64,000 bases of DNA. Origin: Cloacibacterium sp047601505. GTDB taxonomy: Bacteria; Bacteroidota; Bacteroidia; Flavobacteriales; Weeksellaceae. Both the position numbers and the translations under genes were made by a program. The notes under the pieces are model-generated. The model had not been told where the DNA came from, did not search any database, and saw only the letters and a list, made by a program, of their open reading frames with translations. Of the stretch, positions 1 through 8,784 are shown piece by piece. The stretch is taken from contig NZ_JASGJD010000001.1 of NCBI RefSeq assembly GCF_047601505.1, positions 744,001 through 808,000 on the forward strand, read 5' to 3'. How positions within the stretch are numbered: position 1 is the first letter of the stretch; every line of letters begins with the position of its first letter.

Positions 1-49
1 TTTCTTCAATCCATTTTTTATTGTTCTCGAAGATTTTTTTATAACTCAT
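1..49 (-). CDS. Probable beta-carbonic anhydrase, N-terminal fragment (cut by window edge)
   Basis: Only the first 16 codons are inside the window. They read MSYKKIFENNKKWIEE, which resembles the opening helix of flavobacterial beta-class carbonic anhydrases (an 'ENNKKW' segment just after the start). The zinc ligands and active site lie outside, so the call rests on this short match. An in-frame ATG two codons upstream (position 55) is an alternative start. The gene reads off the left edge and is not obviously part of the polysaccharide locus. Confidence 0.5.
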   Translation of the reverse strand, partial: MSYKKIFENNKKWIEE

Positions 50-162
50 CACCATTAAATTTTTATTGAAATAGACAGAAATTAAATAATATTATCTATT
101 TTTCGGTAAAAATAAACAAAATTTATTCCAAATACTGATTGGTATTATCTTTTAACAAAATT
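50..162. other. AT-rich intergenic stretch
   Basis: Non-coding gap between the carbonic anhydrase fragment and the first polysaccharide-locus gene. I see no hairpin, repeat or tRNA in it; it presumably carries the promoter of the leftward carbonic anhydrase gene. Confidence 0.4.
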
Positions 163-723
163 TTAATATTCAATTTTATTGTTAATATAGTCTTGTGTAG
201 CGTTATCTTTAACGGTATAAGAAGCTGGATTTCCTATCACAATTGCATTGTCTGGAATGTCTATATTTACATAAGCGTTAGGCGCAATAAGAACATTGTT
301 GCCAATTTTTATATTGCCTACAATTACAGCATTTGGACCAATCCAAACTTCGTTTCCTATCTCTGGAACGCCTATATTTTTGCCCCGATTTGATTGTGCA
401 ATAGTTACACCTTGCGCAATGTTGCAATTTTTTCCAATTTTTGTTTTAGGATTGATGACAACAGCGCCCCAATGTCCCAAGTAAAAACCTTCGCCAATTT
501 GGATTTCAGGATAAATTTGGAAACCATATTTTATTTGATAATGACGCAGAATAACTCGCCAGAAAATTCCTAAAATTGATTTTTTAGAATGAGTTTGACA
601 TTTTCTCAAAAGATAAATAAAGTGAAGATTAGGATTGACGCATTTTTTCAAAATCTCTATTCTAGAAAGCCATTTTCCGCTTTCTCTATAAAAATCTTTT
701 TGGATGATAGTTTTTTCTAACAT
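163..723 (-). CDS. Serine acetyltransferase-like hexapeptide-repeat acyltransferase
   Basis: A 186-residue left-handed beta-helix acyltransferase. Imperfect hexapeptide repeats run from about residue 72 to 170, and the GHWGAVV segment near residue 83 carries a histidine at the position of the catalytic His of serine-acetyltransferase relatives. The short N-terminal helical part is much smaller than in true CysE, and the context is glycan synthesis, so transfer of an acetyl group from acetyl-CoA to a sugar is more likely than cysteine synthesis. It is the last gene of the minus-strand locus, 26 bp after a GT4 gene, and is probably co-transcribed with it. The acceptor sugar cannot be read from the sequence. 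Confidence 0.8.
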   Translation of the reverse strand: MLEKTIIQKDFYRESGKWLSRIEILKKCVNPNLHFIYLLRKCQTHSKKSILGIFWRVILRHYQIKYGFQIYPEIQIGEGFYLGHWGAVVINPKTKIGKNCNIAQGVTIAQSNRGKNIGVPEIGNEVWIGPNAVIVGNIKIGNNVLIAPNAYVNIDIPDNAIVIGNPASYTVKDNATQDYINNKIEY

Positions 724-749
724 TAGAACAAAGATAAAAGAAAAAAGAT

Positions 750-1955
750 TTATAAATTGTCTATAATTTTACAAATAGAATATACAGAATTTTCTAGATT
801 GAAAGGCATTTGGTAATCTTTCAAATTTTCTTGATATTTTTCAAAATATTCAGGATTTGTGAGTGCTTTTTTCATTCCGTCATAAATTCCTTCTTCAGAA
901 TTTTCTACAATCAAACCAAGTTTTCCGTCTTCTAACATTTCTCTCACTCCAGAAACATCTGTGGCAATAATGTTTTTTTTCAAAGTGATGGCTTCAAACA
1001 AAACCGTAGGAAATCCTTCGTATCTGGAGCTCAAAATATAAAAATCTGAATTCTTAAAATAGGGATATGGATTTTCTGCAAAACCAAGCATTTCGACAGT
1101 TTTATCTAAACCGAGTTCTGTTTTTAAATTTTTAATATTTTCAAAATCATAGCCATCTCCGATGATTTTAATTTGATGTTGATAACCTTCGTCTAACAAT
1201 TTTTTGTGAACTTTTAGCAATCTGTCGAATCCTTTTTGCGGAAAAACGGTTCCTACACTTACGAATGTTGGATGATGGATGATGGATGATGGATGATGGT
1301 TGTTATTGCGAGGAACGAAGCAATCCATTGTTTTATCTTCCAACTTCTGACTTCTGACTTCTGACTTCTTCAAAATTTCTTCCGTATCAATTGGGTTATA
1401 AATCCTTACAATTTTAGATTTTTCACTTTCGTTTTTGGCTAAATTTTCAAAATCTTTTTGGATGTGTTCGGAAATCACCATGATTTTATCAAAGCCAAAA
1501 AACTTGCGAATCTCTTCGTTGGTATAATTGTGAAATTCTGTTTTTCTTAAATCATTGTGAATCCACACAGTTTTTTTAGAAGAATAGATTGGCGAGTTCA
1601 AAATGTCGTCTCTCATCCCGTGAATTGCGGCAAATTCTATATCGTATTTCTTATTTTTTAGAATCGTAGAATACAGAATTTTTGGGAATTTTTGTAATAA
1701 TTTTTGATATAAAACACGAAAAACTTTCTTCGGAATATCTTGAATTCTATTGGTGGTAATCATTTCACCTTTGTTCAGATAGAGCACATTTATCCAATCA
1801 GGAACTTCAGAGAGATATTTTCCAGAATATAAATTGAGCACTAAATCTATTTCGTATTTGTCTTTTGGAATATTTTTAAGAAAAGTCACGAGAACTTTTT
1901 CTGCACCACCATGACGCAGAGAACCAATTCTGATGAGGATTTTTTTCTTTTCCAA
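750..1955 (-). CDS. GT4-type glycosyltransferase with a repeat-derived linker insertion
   Basis: A 401-residue GT-B fold glycosyltransferase. The N-terminal loop has GGAEK (residues 16-20) and the C-terminal domain has the E-x7-E pair (EGFPTVLFE, residues 313-321) of the GT4 family, so it should use a nucleotide sugar as donor at the inner membrane. Residues about 198-229, between the two Rossmann domains, are unlike any glycosyltransferase: they are encoded by two 7-bp tandem arrays around a short palindromic-type repeat. Compared with the related protein starting at 8784, the linker is about 20 residues longer. The reading frame stays open through the insertion. Copy-number change in either array would shift the frame, so this gene may be phase variable. 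Confidence 0.85.
   Translation of the reverse strand: MEKKKILIRIGSLRHGGAEKVLVTFLKNIPKDKYEIDLVLNLYSGKYLSEVPDWINVLYLNKGEMITTNRIQDIPKKVFRVLYQKLLQKFPKILYSTILKNKKYDIEFAAIHGMRDDILNSPIYSSKKTVWIHNDLRKTEFHNYTNEEIRKFFGFDKIMVISEHIQKDFENLAKNESEKSKIVRIYNPIDTEEILKKSEVRSQKLEDKTMDCFVPRNNNHHPSSIIHHPTFVSVGTVFPQKGFDRLLKVHKKLLDEGYQHQIKIIGDGYDFENIKNLKTELGLDKTVEMLGFAENPYPYFKNSDFYILSSRYEGFPTVLFEAITLKKNIIATDVSGVREMLEDGKLGLIVENSEEGIYDGMKKALTNPEYFEKYQENLKDYQMPFNLENSVYSICKIIDNL
1266..1370. repeat. Two heptamer arrays flanking a short interspersed repeat, inside a glycosyltransferase gene
   Basis: On the plus strand, four exact copies of GGATGAT occupy 1270-1297. A segment of the type ATTGCGAGGAACGAAGCAAT follows at about 1305-1324; similar 'GCGAGGAACGAAGCAATCC' sequences are a familiar interspersed repeat in several bacterial phyla. 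Then nearly four copies of CTGACTT occupy 1343-1369. All three pieces are translated in frame on the minus strand. Because seven is not a multiple of three, gain or loss of one unit breaks the frame. Confidence 0.85.
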
Positions 1956-2074
1956 GAAAACAAATATACAGATAAAAACTTTTTCTTTTTAATGAAAATT
2001 TGTTTGTCATTTTACATTCAATAATTTTATTCAATAGTTTTTAAATAAATTGTATCTTGCATTATTAATTAAAA

Positions 2075-2881
2075 ATGATGATAGAAAAAATAAAAAAAAT
2101 TATTAAGAAAGAGGGAATTATAAATTTTTTGCATAGAAAATATTACACAAGAATAAAACCAATAAAAGTAAAAACTCTTAAAATAATTTATTTTAAAGGT
2201 AATAGAATTAAAATTTGGGTTGATCCTAAGAATGGATATGTTGATAGATGTATATATGCTTTTGGGGGTTATGAGAAAGATATTTTAAAAGATGTAATAA
2301 AATACTTGCATAAAGATTCTATTGTGTTTGATATTGGTGCAAATATTGGGCAACATAGTATTGTTTTTTCATTGTTTTCAAGTGAGGTTTATGCATTTGA
2401 GCCTAATAAAAATGTATTTGACCAATTTTTGGATAGTGTTAAAGAGAATAAAATAAATAATATACACTTAGAAAATTACGGGATAGGTGAAGTAGATGAA
2501 ACGAAAGAACTTTATATAAATCCAGACAATGTTGGAAATAGTTCAGTAATTCCAGATAATAAATTTGAACATGTGCCTGTAAAGATTAAGAGTTTAGATT
2601 TATTTGTCGAAAAATTAAAGAAAGTTGATTTCGTGAAAATAGATGTGGAGGGTTTTGAATTAGATGTTATACTTGGGAATAAGACTTTTTTTGAAAAATT
2701 TAGACCTAAAATTTGGCTAGAATATAACCCAGAATTGTATCACAATTCTAAGTATAATATAACTCAATTAAATGATTTTATTATTGAGAATAAATATGAA
2801 GTTTTCAGTTTAAAAAAACAGAAAAATATCAATAATATATTAAGTTACAATATTTCTCAAGACGACTTGTTGCTATTATAA
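2075..2881 (+). CDS. FkbM-family SAM-dependent methyltransferase
   Basis: A 268-residue class I methyltransferase. Motif I is DIGANIGQ (residues 86-93), followed by AFEPN (107-111) and the FkbM signature KIDVEGFE (188-195). FkbM relatives commonly O-methylate sugars in polysaccharide clusters, which fits here. It is one of three genes that run opposite to the rest of the locus. It stands alone between two minus-strand glycosyltransferase genes and is convergent with the GT2 gene to its right. It looks more AT-rich than its neighbours, which may mean it arrived separately. The methylated position is unknown. Confidence 0.85.
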   Translation: MMIEKIKKIIKKEGIINFLHRKYYTRIKPIKVKTLKIIYFKGNRIKIWVDPKNGYVDRCIYAFGGYEKDILKDVIKYLHKDSIVFDIGANIGQHSIVFSLFSSEVYAFEPNKNVFDQFLDSVKENKINNIHLENYGIGEVDETKELYINPDNVGNSSVIPDNKFEHVPVKIKSLDLFVEKLKKVDFVKIDVEGFELDVILGNKTFFEKFRPKIWLEYNPELYHNSKYNITQLNDFIIENKYEVFSLKKQKNINNILSYNISQDDLLLL

Positions 2882-2906
2882 AAACTTAAAATGCAATTAT
2901 ATCAAA

Positions 2907-3950
2907 TTATTTATTTTTTTTAGTTTTGTATTTAAATATCATTTTTTTATAAAATAATAAAAGTTTATATTGACTTGTTTTTAAAAGAATATAAATTATT
3001 TTTCTACTTACAGAGTTGCTGTATTTGTAATAGTTTTTATTCAAAGTTTTAGATAAAATTTTTAAACTTTTATCTGGATTTACTTCTTTTGAAAAAATAA
3101 ATCCGTGATCTATACTTGCTTCTACAATGTCCCAGTCTGTTTTGTATATTTTATATAGAACTTTTTCAGATTTACAAAAATCATTTATGTATTTTATAAA
3201 ATCTATTAAAGAAAAATGATAGGTGTAAAAAGAAATAAAAGGATGTATCTTAGTGCTTAAAGATGTGCTATTGTGGTTGTAGTGGTATCCTCTATAATTT
3301 AACGTGTAAATACTATCTATATAAGTTATGTATTGGAAGAAGAACATTTGATCTTCTCCATAAGAAACCAAATTATTAAAAGTAAGATTGTTTTTTTTTA
3401 TTGTTTCGGTGTGATAAAGTTTTGCAAAAGGACTGCCCAAAGACATAAAATGATATTCTAACATTAAAACGTCTAAATCTTTTTTAATATCATATAAGGT
3501 ATTGGTATATTTTTTTGAATTTCTATTTTGAAAAATTTCTTGTATTATGAGTGTTTTAGGATTTTGAATTTTTGAAACAAATTGTGATAAGTAATCTTGT
3601 TCAACCCAATCATCTGAATCTATAAAACAGATATATTCTCCTTTGGCTTTACTAATTCCTAAATTTCTAGCGCTGCTAACTCCTTTGTTTTTAGTGTTGT
3701 GTAATTTTATCCTTTGGTCTTTTTTTAGATAAGGTTGTAAAACATTAATGGTATTGTCTGTAGAACCATCGTTTATAATTAATAATTCAAATTCATGATA
3801 TGTTTGAGATAATATACTTTCTACGCATTTATCTAAGAATTTTTCATTGTTATAAGTTGGGACTACTATGGAAATGAGTATGTTTTTTTCCAAAATTTTA
3901 TTATTTAATTTAAGATTAAATTTTGTAATTGCTTTAGAGTAGAAAAACAT
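2907..3950 (-). CDS. GT2-family glycosyltransferase
   Basis: A 347-residue family 2 GT-A transferase. The nucleotide-binding start SIVVPTYNN (residues 27-35), NDGS (60-63) and the metal-binding DSDDW (111-115) are all present, with a SARN segment between them. About 25 extra residues precede the usual start of the domain, and no internal Met offers a later start. It is the last gene of the long tight block that begins at the acyl carrier protein near 13.5 kb, and it ends tail-to-tail with the FkbM gene. Donor and acceptor are not predictable. Confidence 0.88.
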   Translation of the reverse strand: MFFYSKAITKFNLKLNNKILEKNILISIVVPTYNNEKFLDKCVESILSQTYHEFELLIINDGSTDNTINVLQPYLKKDQRIKLHNTKNKGVSSARNLGISKAKGEYICFIDSDDWVEQDYLSQFVSKIQNPKTLIIQEIFQNRNSKKYTNTLYDIKKDLDVLMLEYHFMSLGSPFAKLYHTETIKKNNLTFNNLVSYGEDQMFFFQYITYIDSIYTLNYRGYHYNHNSTSLSTKIHPFISFYTYHFSLIDFIKYINDFCKSEKVLYKIYKTDWDIVEASIDHGFIFSKEVNPDKSLKILSKTLNKNYYKYSNSVSRKIIYILLKTSQYKLLLFYKKMIFKYKTKKNK

Positions 3951-3997
3951 AAAAGATAATATATATTTTGAATTATAGAATTAAAAAGCATATCAAT

Positions 3998-4669
3998 TTA
4001 TTTTTTTCTAAGAAATAGACAAGTAGATGAGTAATTTTTCTTTAAATCAAAAAGATAATACTTCATCATAAACCACCATTCTTTACTTTTGTACCAAGGC
4101 ATAAAAAATCTCAATAATTTTATTAAAATTAATTTGGGTTTAGATTTTAAAAATTTGTAAAAACTATATTCTGTTTTCGCTATATTTTGATCAATTAAAT
4201 AAAAATTATCAAAAAGACTTTTATAAATTTTTTCAGGGGTTGCTCTGTAATAAGCTTCCACAGGGTCTGGAGACGGTGGAAATACCAAAGAATTGGTAAT
4301 AATAAGATAGCCATTTTCGGCTAAAATTTCAAATAATATTTTGGATAATTCTTTTCTGGTATTTTTGTTGAGATACATCAAAATATTATTGCAGAGAATA
4401 AGCTTGGGTTTTAGTTCTTTTACTAATCTTCTGAAGTTTTCATCAGATAAATCTCCAACTAAGTCTATCCCATCATCTCTTTTCATGTCGAGATGGATAA
4501 CTTGTTTTTTTTCGTCTGAAAAAAGATTAAAAATATTATTTTGTATAAATGGTTGCTTTTCAGTTCTGTAGGCGAGAGTTGAGCTTCCTATATTAAGCAC
4601 AGGGAAAGGTTCTTCGGGAAGAATTTCTTTTATTTTTTCGGCAATCCAGATAGATTCTTCTACAAGCAT
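3998..4669 (-). CDS. Class I SAM-dependent methyltransferase-like protein
   Basis: A 223-residue protein with a Rossmann-type start (VLNIGSSTLAYR, residues 24-35), an acidic strand end (VIHLDMKRDDGID), a DLVGDLSD segment and LILCNNILMYL, the usual order of class I methyltransferase motifs. The glycine motif is degenerate (GSS rather than GxGxG), so activity is probable but not certain. It lies 10 bp after the PIG-L deacetylase gene. The pair suggests successive modification of the same residue: deacetylation, then methylation. The C-terminal 60 residues are basic and aromatic, perhaps for contact with the membrane. Confidence 0.6.
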   Translation of the reverse strand: MLVEESIWIAEKIKEILPEEPFPVLNIGSSTLAYRTEKQPFIQNNIFNLFSDEKKQVIHLDMKRDDGIDLVGDLSDENFRRLVKELKPKLILCNNILMYLNKNTRKELSKILFEILAENGYLIITNSLVFPPSPDPVEAYYRATPEKIYKSLFDNFYLIDQNIAKTEYSFYKFLKSKPKLILIKLLRFFMPWYKSKEWWFMMKYYLFDLKKNYSSTCLFLRKK

Positions 4670-4679
4670 ATTTGTGTTC

Positions 4680-5525
4680 TTAGGTATTAAATTTTAAAAA
4701 TATTTTGTCGCTGTATTCTCTTATTTTAAATGGATAATCTATCAAATAGATGCTTTTCTCAATCTCGTTTTTTTGTTCTTTTACAAAATTCAAAAATAAT
4801 TCCCATTCTAAAAGAGAATATTTGGCAAATACTTCTGCAGCATAAAAATTTTGAGATTGTGCCCAAATTACATTTTGAATGGCAAACCTTCTAATGGGTG
4901 TGTTTTTTTGTGAAATATAGCAATCGTCAAATATTTTTATTTTGGTTTGAATTTCCTTTTTAGAAAGAGGCAAATAATAACAATTTCTCATACTTTCTGG
5001 AGTTGGTACAGAAATATGATAAAAGTAAAGAGGTACGGATAAATCTATTTTTTTGAGAATTTCTAAAGCAATGTCATTCGCTTTTATATGTTCTGGATGC
5101 CAATCTAATGGAAAAGGAATGAAAATAACAGTAAAATTATTTTCTAAAATAAGTTCTTTTAAATCCGAATGATTTTCTCTATTTGTAGAAACTATTAGTT
5201 TAAAACCAGTTTTATTACTTACATTTTTTATCTCGTTCTGTCTTATTGTTTCGTTTTCTTGATGATAATTTTTTCCCAAAAAATTGAAATAATACACCGT
5301 AGATTTCTCTGCTTTAGAAATTGCCTGGCTACAGCCAATCCACTCGTCGTCTGCATGAGGGGCAAGTATCAAAATGTTTTTCAAATCAGAATCGGGAATG
5401 ATTAATTCTGAATCAATAATTTTTTTGTTAGATAATTTAGATTTTATCTCACAAAAGCACCAAAGAATTTTATTTTTTAAAATCCTGATTTTTAGCTTTA
5501 TTGTACTTAGATTATTTCTTGCCAT
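4680..5525 (-). CDS. PIG-L family (LmbE-like) N-deacetylase
   Basis: A 281-residue zinc deacetylase of the PIG-L/LmbE family. The metal and catalytic motif PHADDE is at residues 56-61 and the second metal motif WHPEH is at 142-146, both intact. Relatives remove the N-acetyl group from GlcNAc-linked substrates. In this locus it would expose a free amine on a glycan or lipid-linked sugar. The first 45 residues are basic and hydrophobic and precede the fold. The start overlaps the end of the upstream GT4 gene by 19 bp, consistent with coupled translation. The substrate is an inference. Confidence 0.85.
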   Translation of the reverse strand: MARNNLSTIKLKIRILKNKILWCFCEIKSKLSNKKIIDSELIIPDSDLKNILILAPHADDEWIGCSQAISKAEKSTVYYFNFLGKNYHQENETIRQNEIKNVSNKTGFKLIVSTNRENHSDLKELILENNFTVIFIPFPLDWHPEHIKANDIALEILKKIDLSVPLYFYHISVPTPESMRNCYYLPLSKKEIQTKIKIFDDCYISQKNTPIRRFAIQNVIWAQSQNFYAAEVFAKYSLLEWELFLNFVKEQKNEIEKSIYLIDYPFKIREYSDKIFLKFNT

Positions 5526-6643
5526 TTTTTCAGAATTTCATTTTGTTTCCAGTTTTGTGCTTCTTTAGAAGCGTTTTCCATCATCTTTTCTAGTTTTTCA
5601 TCACAATTAGTAAGCATTTCTAGTTTTTGGATAAAATCTTCTTTATTGTTTACATCAATTAAAAACCCTAAATTGTTTTTAACAATATCACTTGGTCCAT
5701 AGTTACAGTTGTAGGAAATAATAGCATTACTACAAAACATAGCTTCAACTAAAACTGTAGGCAAAGCTTCTTTGAGTGAGGTGAACCCAAATATTTTAGA
5801 TTTTCTAAGCAATTCTAAAATTTCATCAGAAGTTTTGATTCCATAGAAAATTACATGGTTTTGTAATTGATTTTTCTCTACAAAATGTTCTAAATTTTTT
5901 TTTTCGTTGCCATCACCAATTATTTGAAGTTTCCAATCTTTAGAAACGTTGGCTTTTTTGAAAATTTCTAAAAGAGCAATTACATTTTTTTCCTTATCTA
6001 ATCTTCCTACAAAAGAAATAAGATTTTCTTTGTTTTTAAAATTGATTTCTTGTTGATTTTCAAACGGTTCGCCAATAATATTAGGGATGAAATAAGTTCT
6101 ATTGAATTGTTTATAATATTCTATGGCTGGAGAATTAATGCCAACAGTTCCTTTTAGGTTTTTGTAATATTTTCTTAGAATATCTTTATAGAGAACTCCT
6201 CCTGTTTCGTAAGTGGTGTGTTCCCATGCGATTGTCTTTTTATTTGTTTTTTTGTTAAGTGCTAAAAACGAAGACAATTTGTACCAAGCAGAAATAATAG
6301 TATCATAATTTTGATGGTTTACTCTCATCCAATTTCTAAGCATCAGAAAAACACCAATATGATGAATATAGGTATTGATATTTCTAATTTTGGGTATAAA
6401 TTTTAAATATTTTACATTGAATTCACAAATTTTCCATGCCCAATGAGAAAAAGTATCAATGTTGTGTACTTTTATGTCAGAATTTAAATTATAAAAATGC
6501 ACTCTTTCCTTCATCAATAATAGAATTTCTACTTTGTAGCCATTTTCTGAAAGTGCATTGGCAAGATTGGTAAAAACCTTTGCAACTCCACCTGGTTTAA
6601 AGAGTTTGTAATAAACAAGCAATATTTTTTTTGAATTCTCCAC
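5507..6643 (-). CDS. GT4-type glycosyltransferase
   Basis: A 378-residue GT-B transferase. It has GGVAK near residue 18, a typical mid-linker 'FVGRLDKEKN' opening the C-terminal domain, and the E-x7-E pair in EALPTVLVEA. The sequence is full length with no insertion, unlike its relative at the left end of the locus. It shares one base with the gene upstream and overlaps the deacetylase downstream, so it sits in the middle of one long transcript. It adds a sugar to the growing chain at the cytoplasmic face; which one is unknown. Confidence 0.88.
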   Translation of the reverse strand: MENSKKILLVYYKLFKPGGVAKVFTNLANALSENGYKVEILLLMKERVHFYNLNSDIKVHNIDTFSHWAWKICEFNVKYLKFIPKIRNINTYIHHIGVFLMLRNWMRVNHQNYDTIISAWYKLSSFLALNKKTNKKTIAWEHTTYETGGVLYKDILRKYYKNLKGTVGINSPAIEYYKQFNRTYFIPNIIGEPFENQQEINFKNKENLISFVGRLDKEKNVIALLEIFKKANVSKDWKLQIIGDGNEKKNLEHFVEKNQLQNHVIFYGIKTSDEILELLRKSKIFGFTSLKEALPTVLVEAMFCSNAIISYNCNYGPSDIVKNNLGFLIDVNNKEDFIQKLEMLTNCDEKLEKMMENASKEAQNWKQNEILKKWQEII

Positions 6644-7569
6644 TACTTTAATTTTTGATAAATAAATGAAAAAGGTAAAACAAAAATTCCTAAAATTTTA
6701 ATCCAAACATTTTTAATTTCGTTAATAATTGTAGAAGTTTTTCTTCCACTTTTTAATGAGTAAGTTTGGTAACCAATTAAGTTTCTTAGCAAAGCTTTTG
6801 GATAAAAAAATAAACGATTTCCATAAGAATTTAGAAAAGAAAGATGCCCTTCGGCTAATCCAAAGAGATTTTTTTCGCTCCATCTTGTGTTTGAAACAGA
6901 AGCAACATCATCATTATCTTTAAGGTAAAATCTTACTATTTTATTAATGAATCTAGTTTTTACTCCTTTAGCATCATAATCGTTAAAGATTACACTTTGC
7001 GGGATGTAACCTTTGCCTTCATATTTTAAAAAATCTTTCACCGAAATTTCTCGGTGATAGGTTTTGGTAATGAAAATTCCAAACTTGTCACCTCTTACTT
7101 TATATTTGTAGCGCATCTCAAAAATGCTTCCGTCAAAACCATTATTGGGATATTTATCACCTACAATTTTTCCGTTTTCGTCTGCAGAAAGTCCCATCAC
7201 TCCAATAAATTTGTCTTGATTTTCTATTTTTTCTGCTTCTGAAATTAATATTTCCAAAGAATTTTCAGGATAAATATCATCAGAATCTACCATCATAAAA
7301 TAAGGGGTTTTTACCATCTTAATACCTTCTAAAACCGTCAGAAATTTATGCCTATTCTTGTCTTTTTTGTAAATAATTTCAAAAAAAGGATTGTGAAGTT
7401 GAAAATTTTCCACCAATTCTGTAGTATTATCTGTAGAGCCATCATCTAAAATAATCCAAAGAAAATCTTTGAAACTCTGGTTAAGAAGGGATTCAAAAAC
7501 TTTGGGAAGCGTTTTCGCTCTGTTAAAAGTGGGAGTGATGATGGTAATTTTATTCATTTGTGTTTTCAA
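6643..7569 (-). CDS. GT2-family glycosyltransferase
   Basis: A 308-residue GT-A transferase: ITIITPTFNRAKT (residues 8-20), LDDGSTDNT (41-49) and the metal site VDSDD (94-98). A second methionine at residue 5 (MNKITI) is an equally good start and would shorten the N-terminus by four residues. The C-terminus has a short hydrophobic stretch that could touch the membrane. It is tightly packed with the GT4 gene downstream (shared base). Confidence 0.88.
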   Translation of the reverse strand: MKTQMNKITIITPTFNRAKTLPKVFESLLNQSFKDFLWIILDDGSTDNTTELVENFQLHNPFFEIIYKKDKNRHKFLTVLEGIKMVKTPYFMMVDSDDIYPENSLEILISEAEKIENQDKFIGVMGLSADENGKIVGDKYPNNGFDGSIFEMRYKYKVRGDKFGIFITKTYHREISVKDFLKYEGKGYIPQSVIFNDYDAKGVKTRFINKIVRFYLKDNDDVASVSNTRWSEKNLFGLAEGHLSFLNSYGNRLFFYPKALLRNLIGYQTYSLKSGRKTSTIINEIKNVWIKILGIFVLPFSFIYQKLK

Positions 7570-7617
7570 ATTTTGAAATTTTTAAAACTCATTACTGACT
7601 TTTCCGAAGGAGTAATT

Positions 7618-8784
7618 TTAGGTATTCAATAAATTATATTGTTGCTCAAAAACTTCAGTTACTTGTTGGTAAATTTTTTGTTCATCAAATTTTTCATCGG
7701 CAGATTGAGTTCCTTCTGTAATTTTTTTTACCAATTCTGGTTCAGTAAGAAACTTTTTCATGGCTTCGAAAATTTCATTTTCATCAAAGTTAACCAAAAT
7801 TCCGTCTTTTCCGTTATTTATCATTTCTGGAATTCCGCCAACATTTGTAGAAATAATTGGTTTGTGCAAACCCATTACTTCGCCAATTGTTAATGGATAA
7901 CTTTCAGATTTTGAAGGGAGTATAAAGTAATCGGCAGCTTTTACATGTGGCCAAGGATTTTTTTGAGAATCCAAAAGCAGAAATGTTTTTTCTACATTCA
8001 ATTCTTTTGCTTGATTTCTCAAGTTTTCCATTTCGTTTCCGCCACCAATCACAGCGATAGAGTGCATTAGATTTTCGTCTAAAAGCCTCTTGTGAACTCG
8101 CATTAACTCTGCATACCCTTTTCGGTGATGCAATCTTCCTATGGAAATAAATGTTGGTCGAATTTCAAAATCTATATTAAAAGCTTTAGCTTTTTTTCTC
8201 ACTTCTGGGAGTTTAATCACATTATAAATTACAGAACTTTTGGGGTAAGAAACTCCGTAAACGTCTTCTATTACTTGTCTGGTTTGTGCAGCGCCGAAAA
8301 TCATCCAATCGAATTTTTTCATCAGATTGATGCGTTTCATTACACGTGCTTTATCGGTATCATAACTTACATCCGTATGAAACCAACCAATTTTTCTGGA
8401 TTTTTTGTTGGGCGAATTCAGTACCATTTCAAATTCTGCATAGCCGGGAGAAACTTCTATATCGAAAATTTCTTTTACTTTTAAAGCGTATAAAATAGAA
8501 GGGAATTTGTCGTAAATTTCTAATTTTAGTATTCTCAATACCAATTGAATTTTTTGAAAAAAAGGGTTTTTAGACATTTGCTCTCTTCCTTTTTCTACTA
8601 CAATGAGTTTGATGTCTTTTGGGATTTCGCTCACCAATTCACCTTGATATAAATTGAGCATCAAAGTAAAATCAAATTTATCTTTAGGTAAATTTCTCAA
8701 TAAATCTAGCACAACTCTTGGTACTCCGCCCATTTCTAAAGAGCGAAGTCGGAAGAGAACTTTTATTTTGTTATTTTTTTCCAT
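7618..8784 (-). CDS. GT4-type glycosyltransferase
   Basis: A 388-residue GT-B transferase with MGGVPR (residues 18-23), FISIGRLHHRKGY opening the C-terminal domain, and E-x7-E in ESYPLTIGE. It is clearly paralogous to the gene at 750-1955 (shared 'NLYQGELVSEIP' versus 'NLYSGKYLSEVP' segments), so it gives a clean reference for the insertion in that gene. It follows a GT2-like gene with a one-base overlap; a 48-bp gap separates it from the next gene downstream. Confidence 0.88.
   Translation of the reverse strand: MEKNNKIKVLFRLRSLEMGGVPRVVLDLLRNLPKDKFDFTLMLNLYQGELVSEIPKDIKLIVVEKGREQMSKNPFFQKIQLVLRILKLEIYDKFPSILYALKVKEIFDIEVSPGYAEFEMVLNSPNKKSRKIGWFHTDVSYDTDKARVMKRINLMKKFDWMIFGAAQTRQVIEDVYGVSYPKSSVIYNVIKLPEVRKKAKAFNIDFEIRPTFISIGRLHHRKGYAELMRVHKRLLDENLMHSIAVIGGGNEMENLRNQAKELNVEKTFLLLDSQKNPWPHVKAADYFILPSKSESYPLTIGEVMGLHKPIISTNVGGIPEMINNGKDGILVNFDENEIFEAMKKFLTEPELVKKITEGTQSADEKFDEQKIYQQVTEVFEQQYNLLNT

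Noticed and set aside
1270..1369. Frameshifted pseudogene in the GT4 gene because of repeats
   Set aside because: The frame is open through the insertion, and both GT4 motif regions lie in the same frame, so the gene is intact in this copy.
8125..8484. A 119-codon plus-strand frame inside the GT4 gene
   Set aside because: It is antisense to a well-supported glycosyltransferase and has no recognisable motifs.
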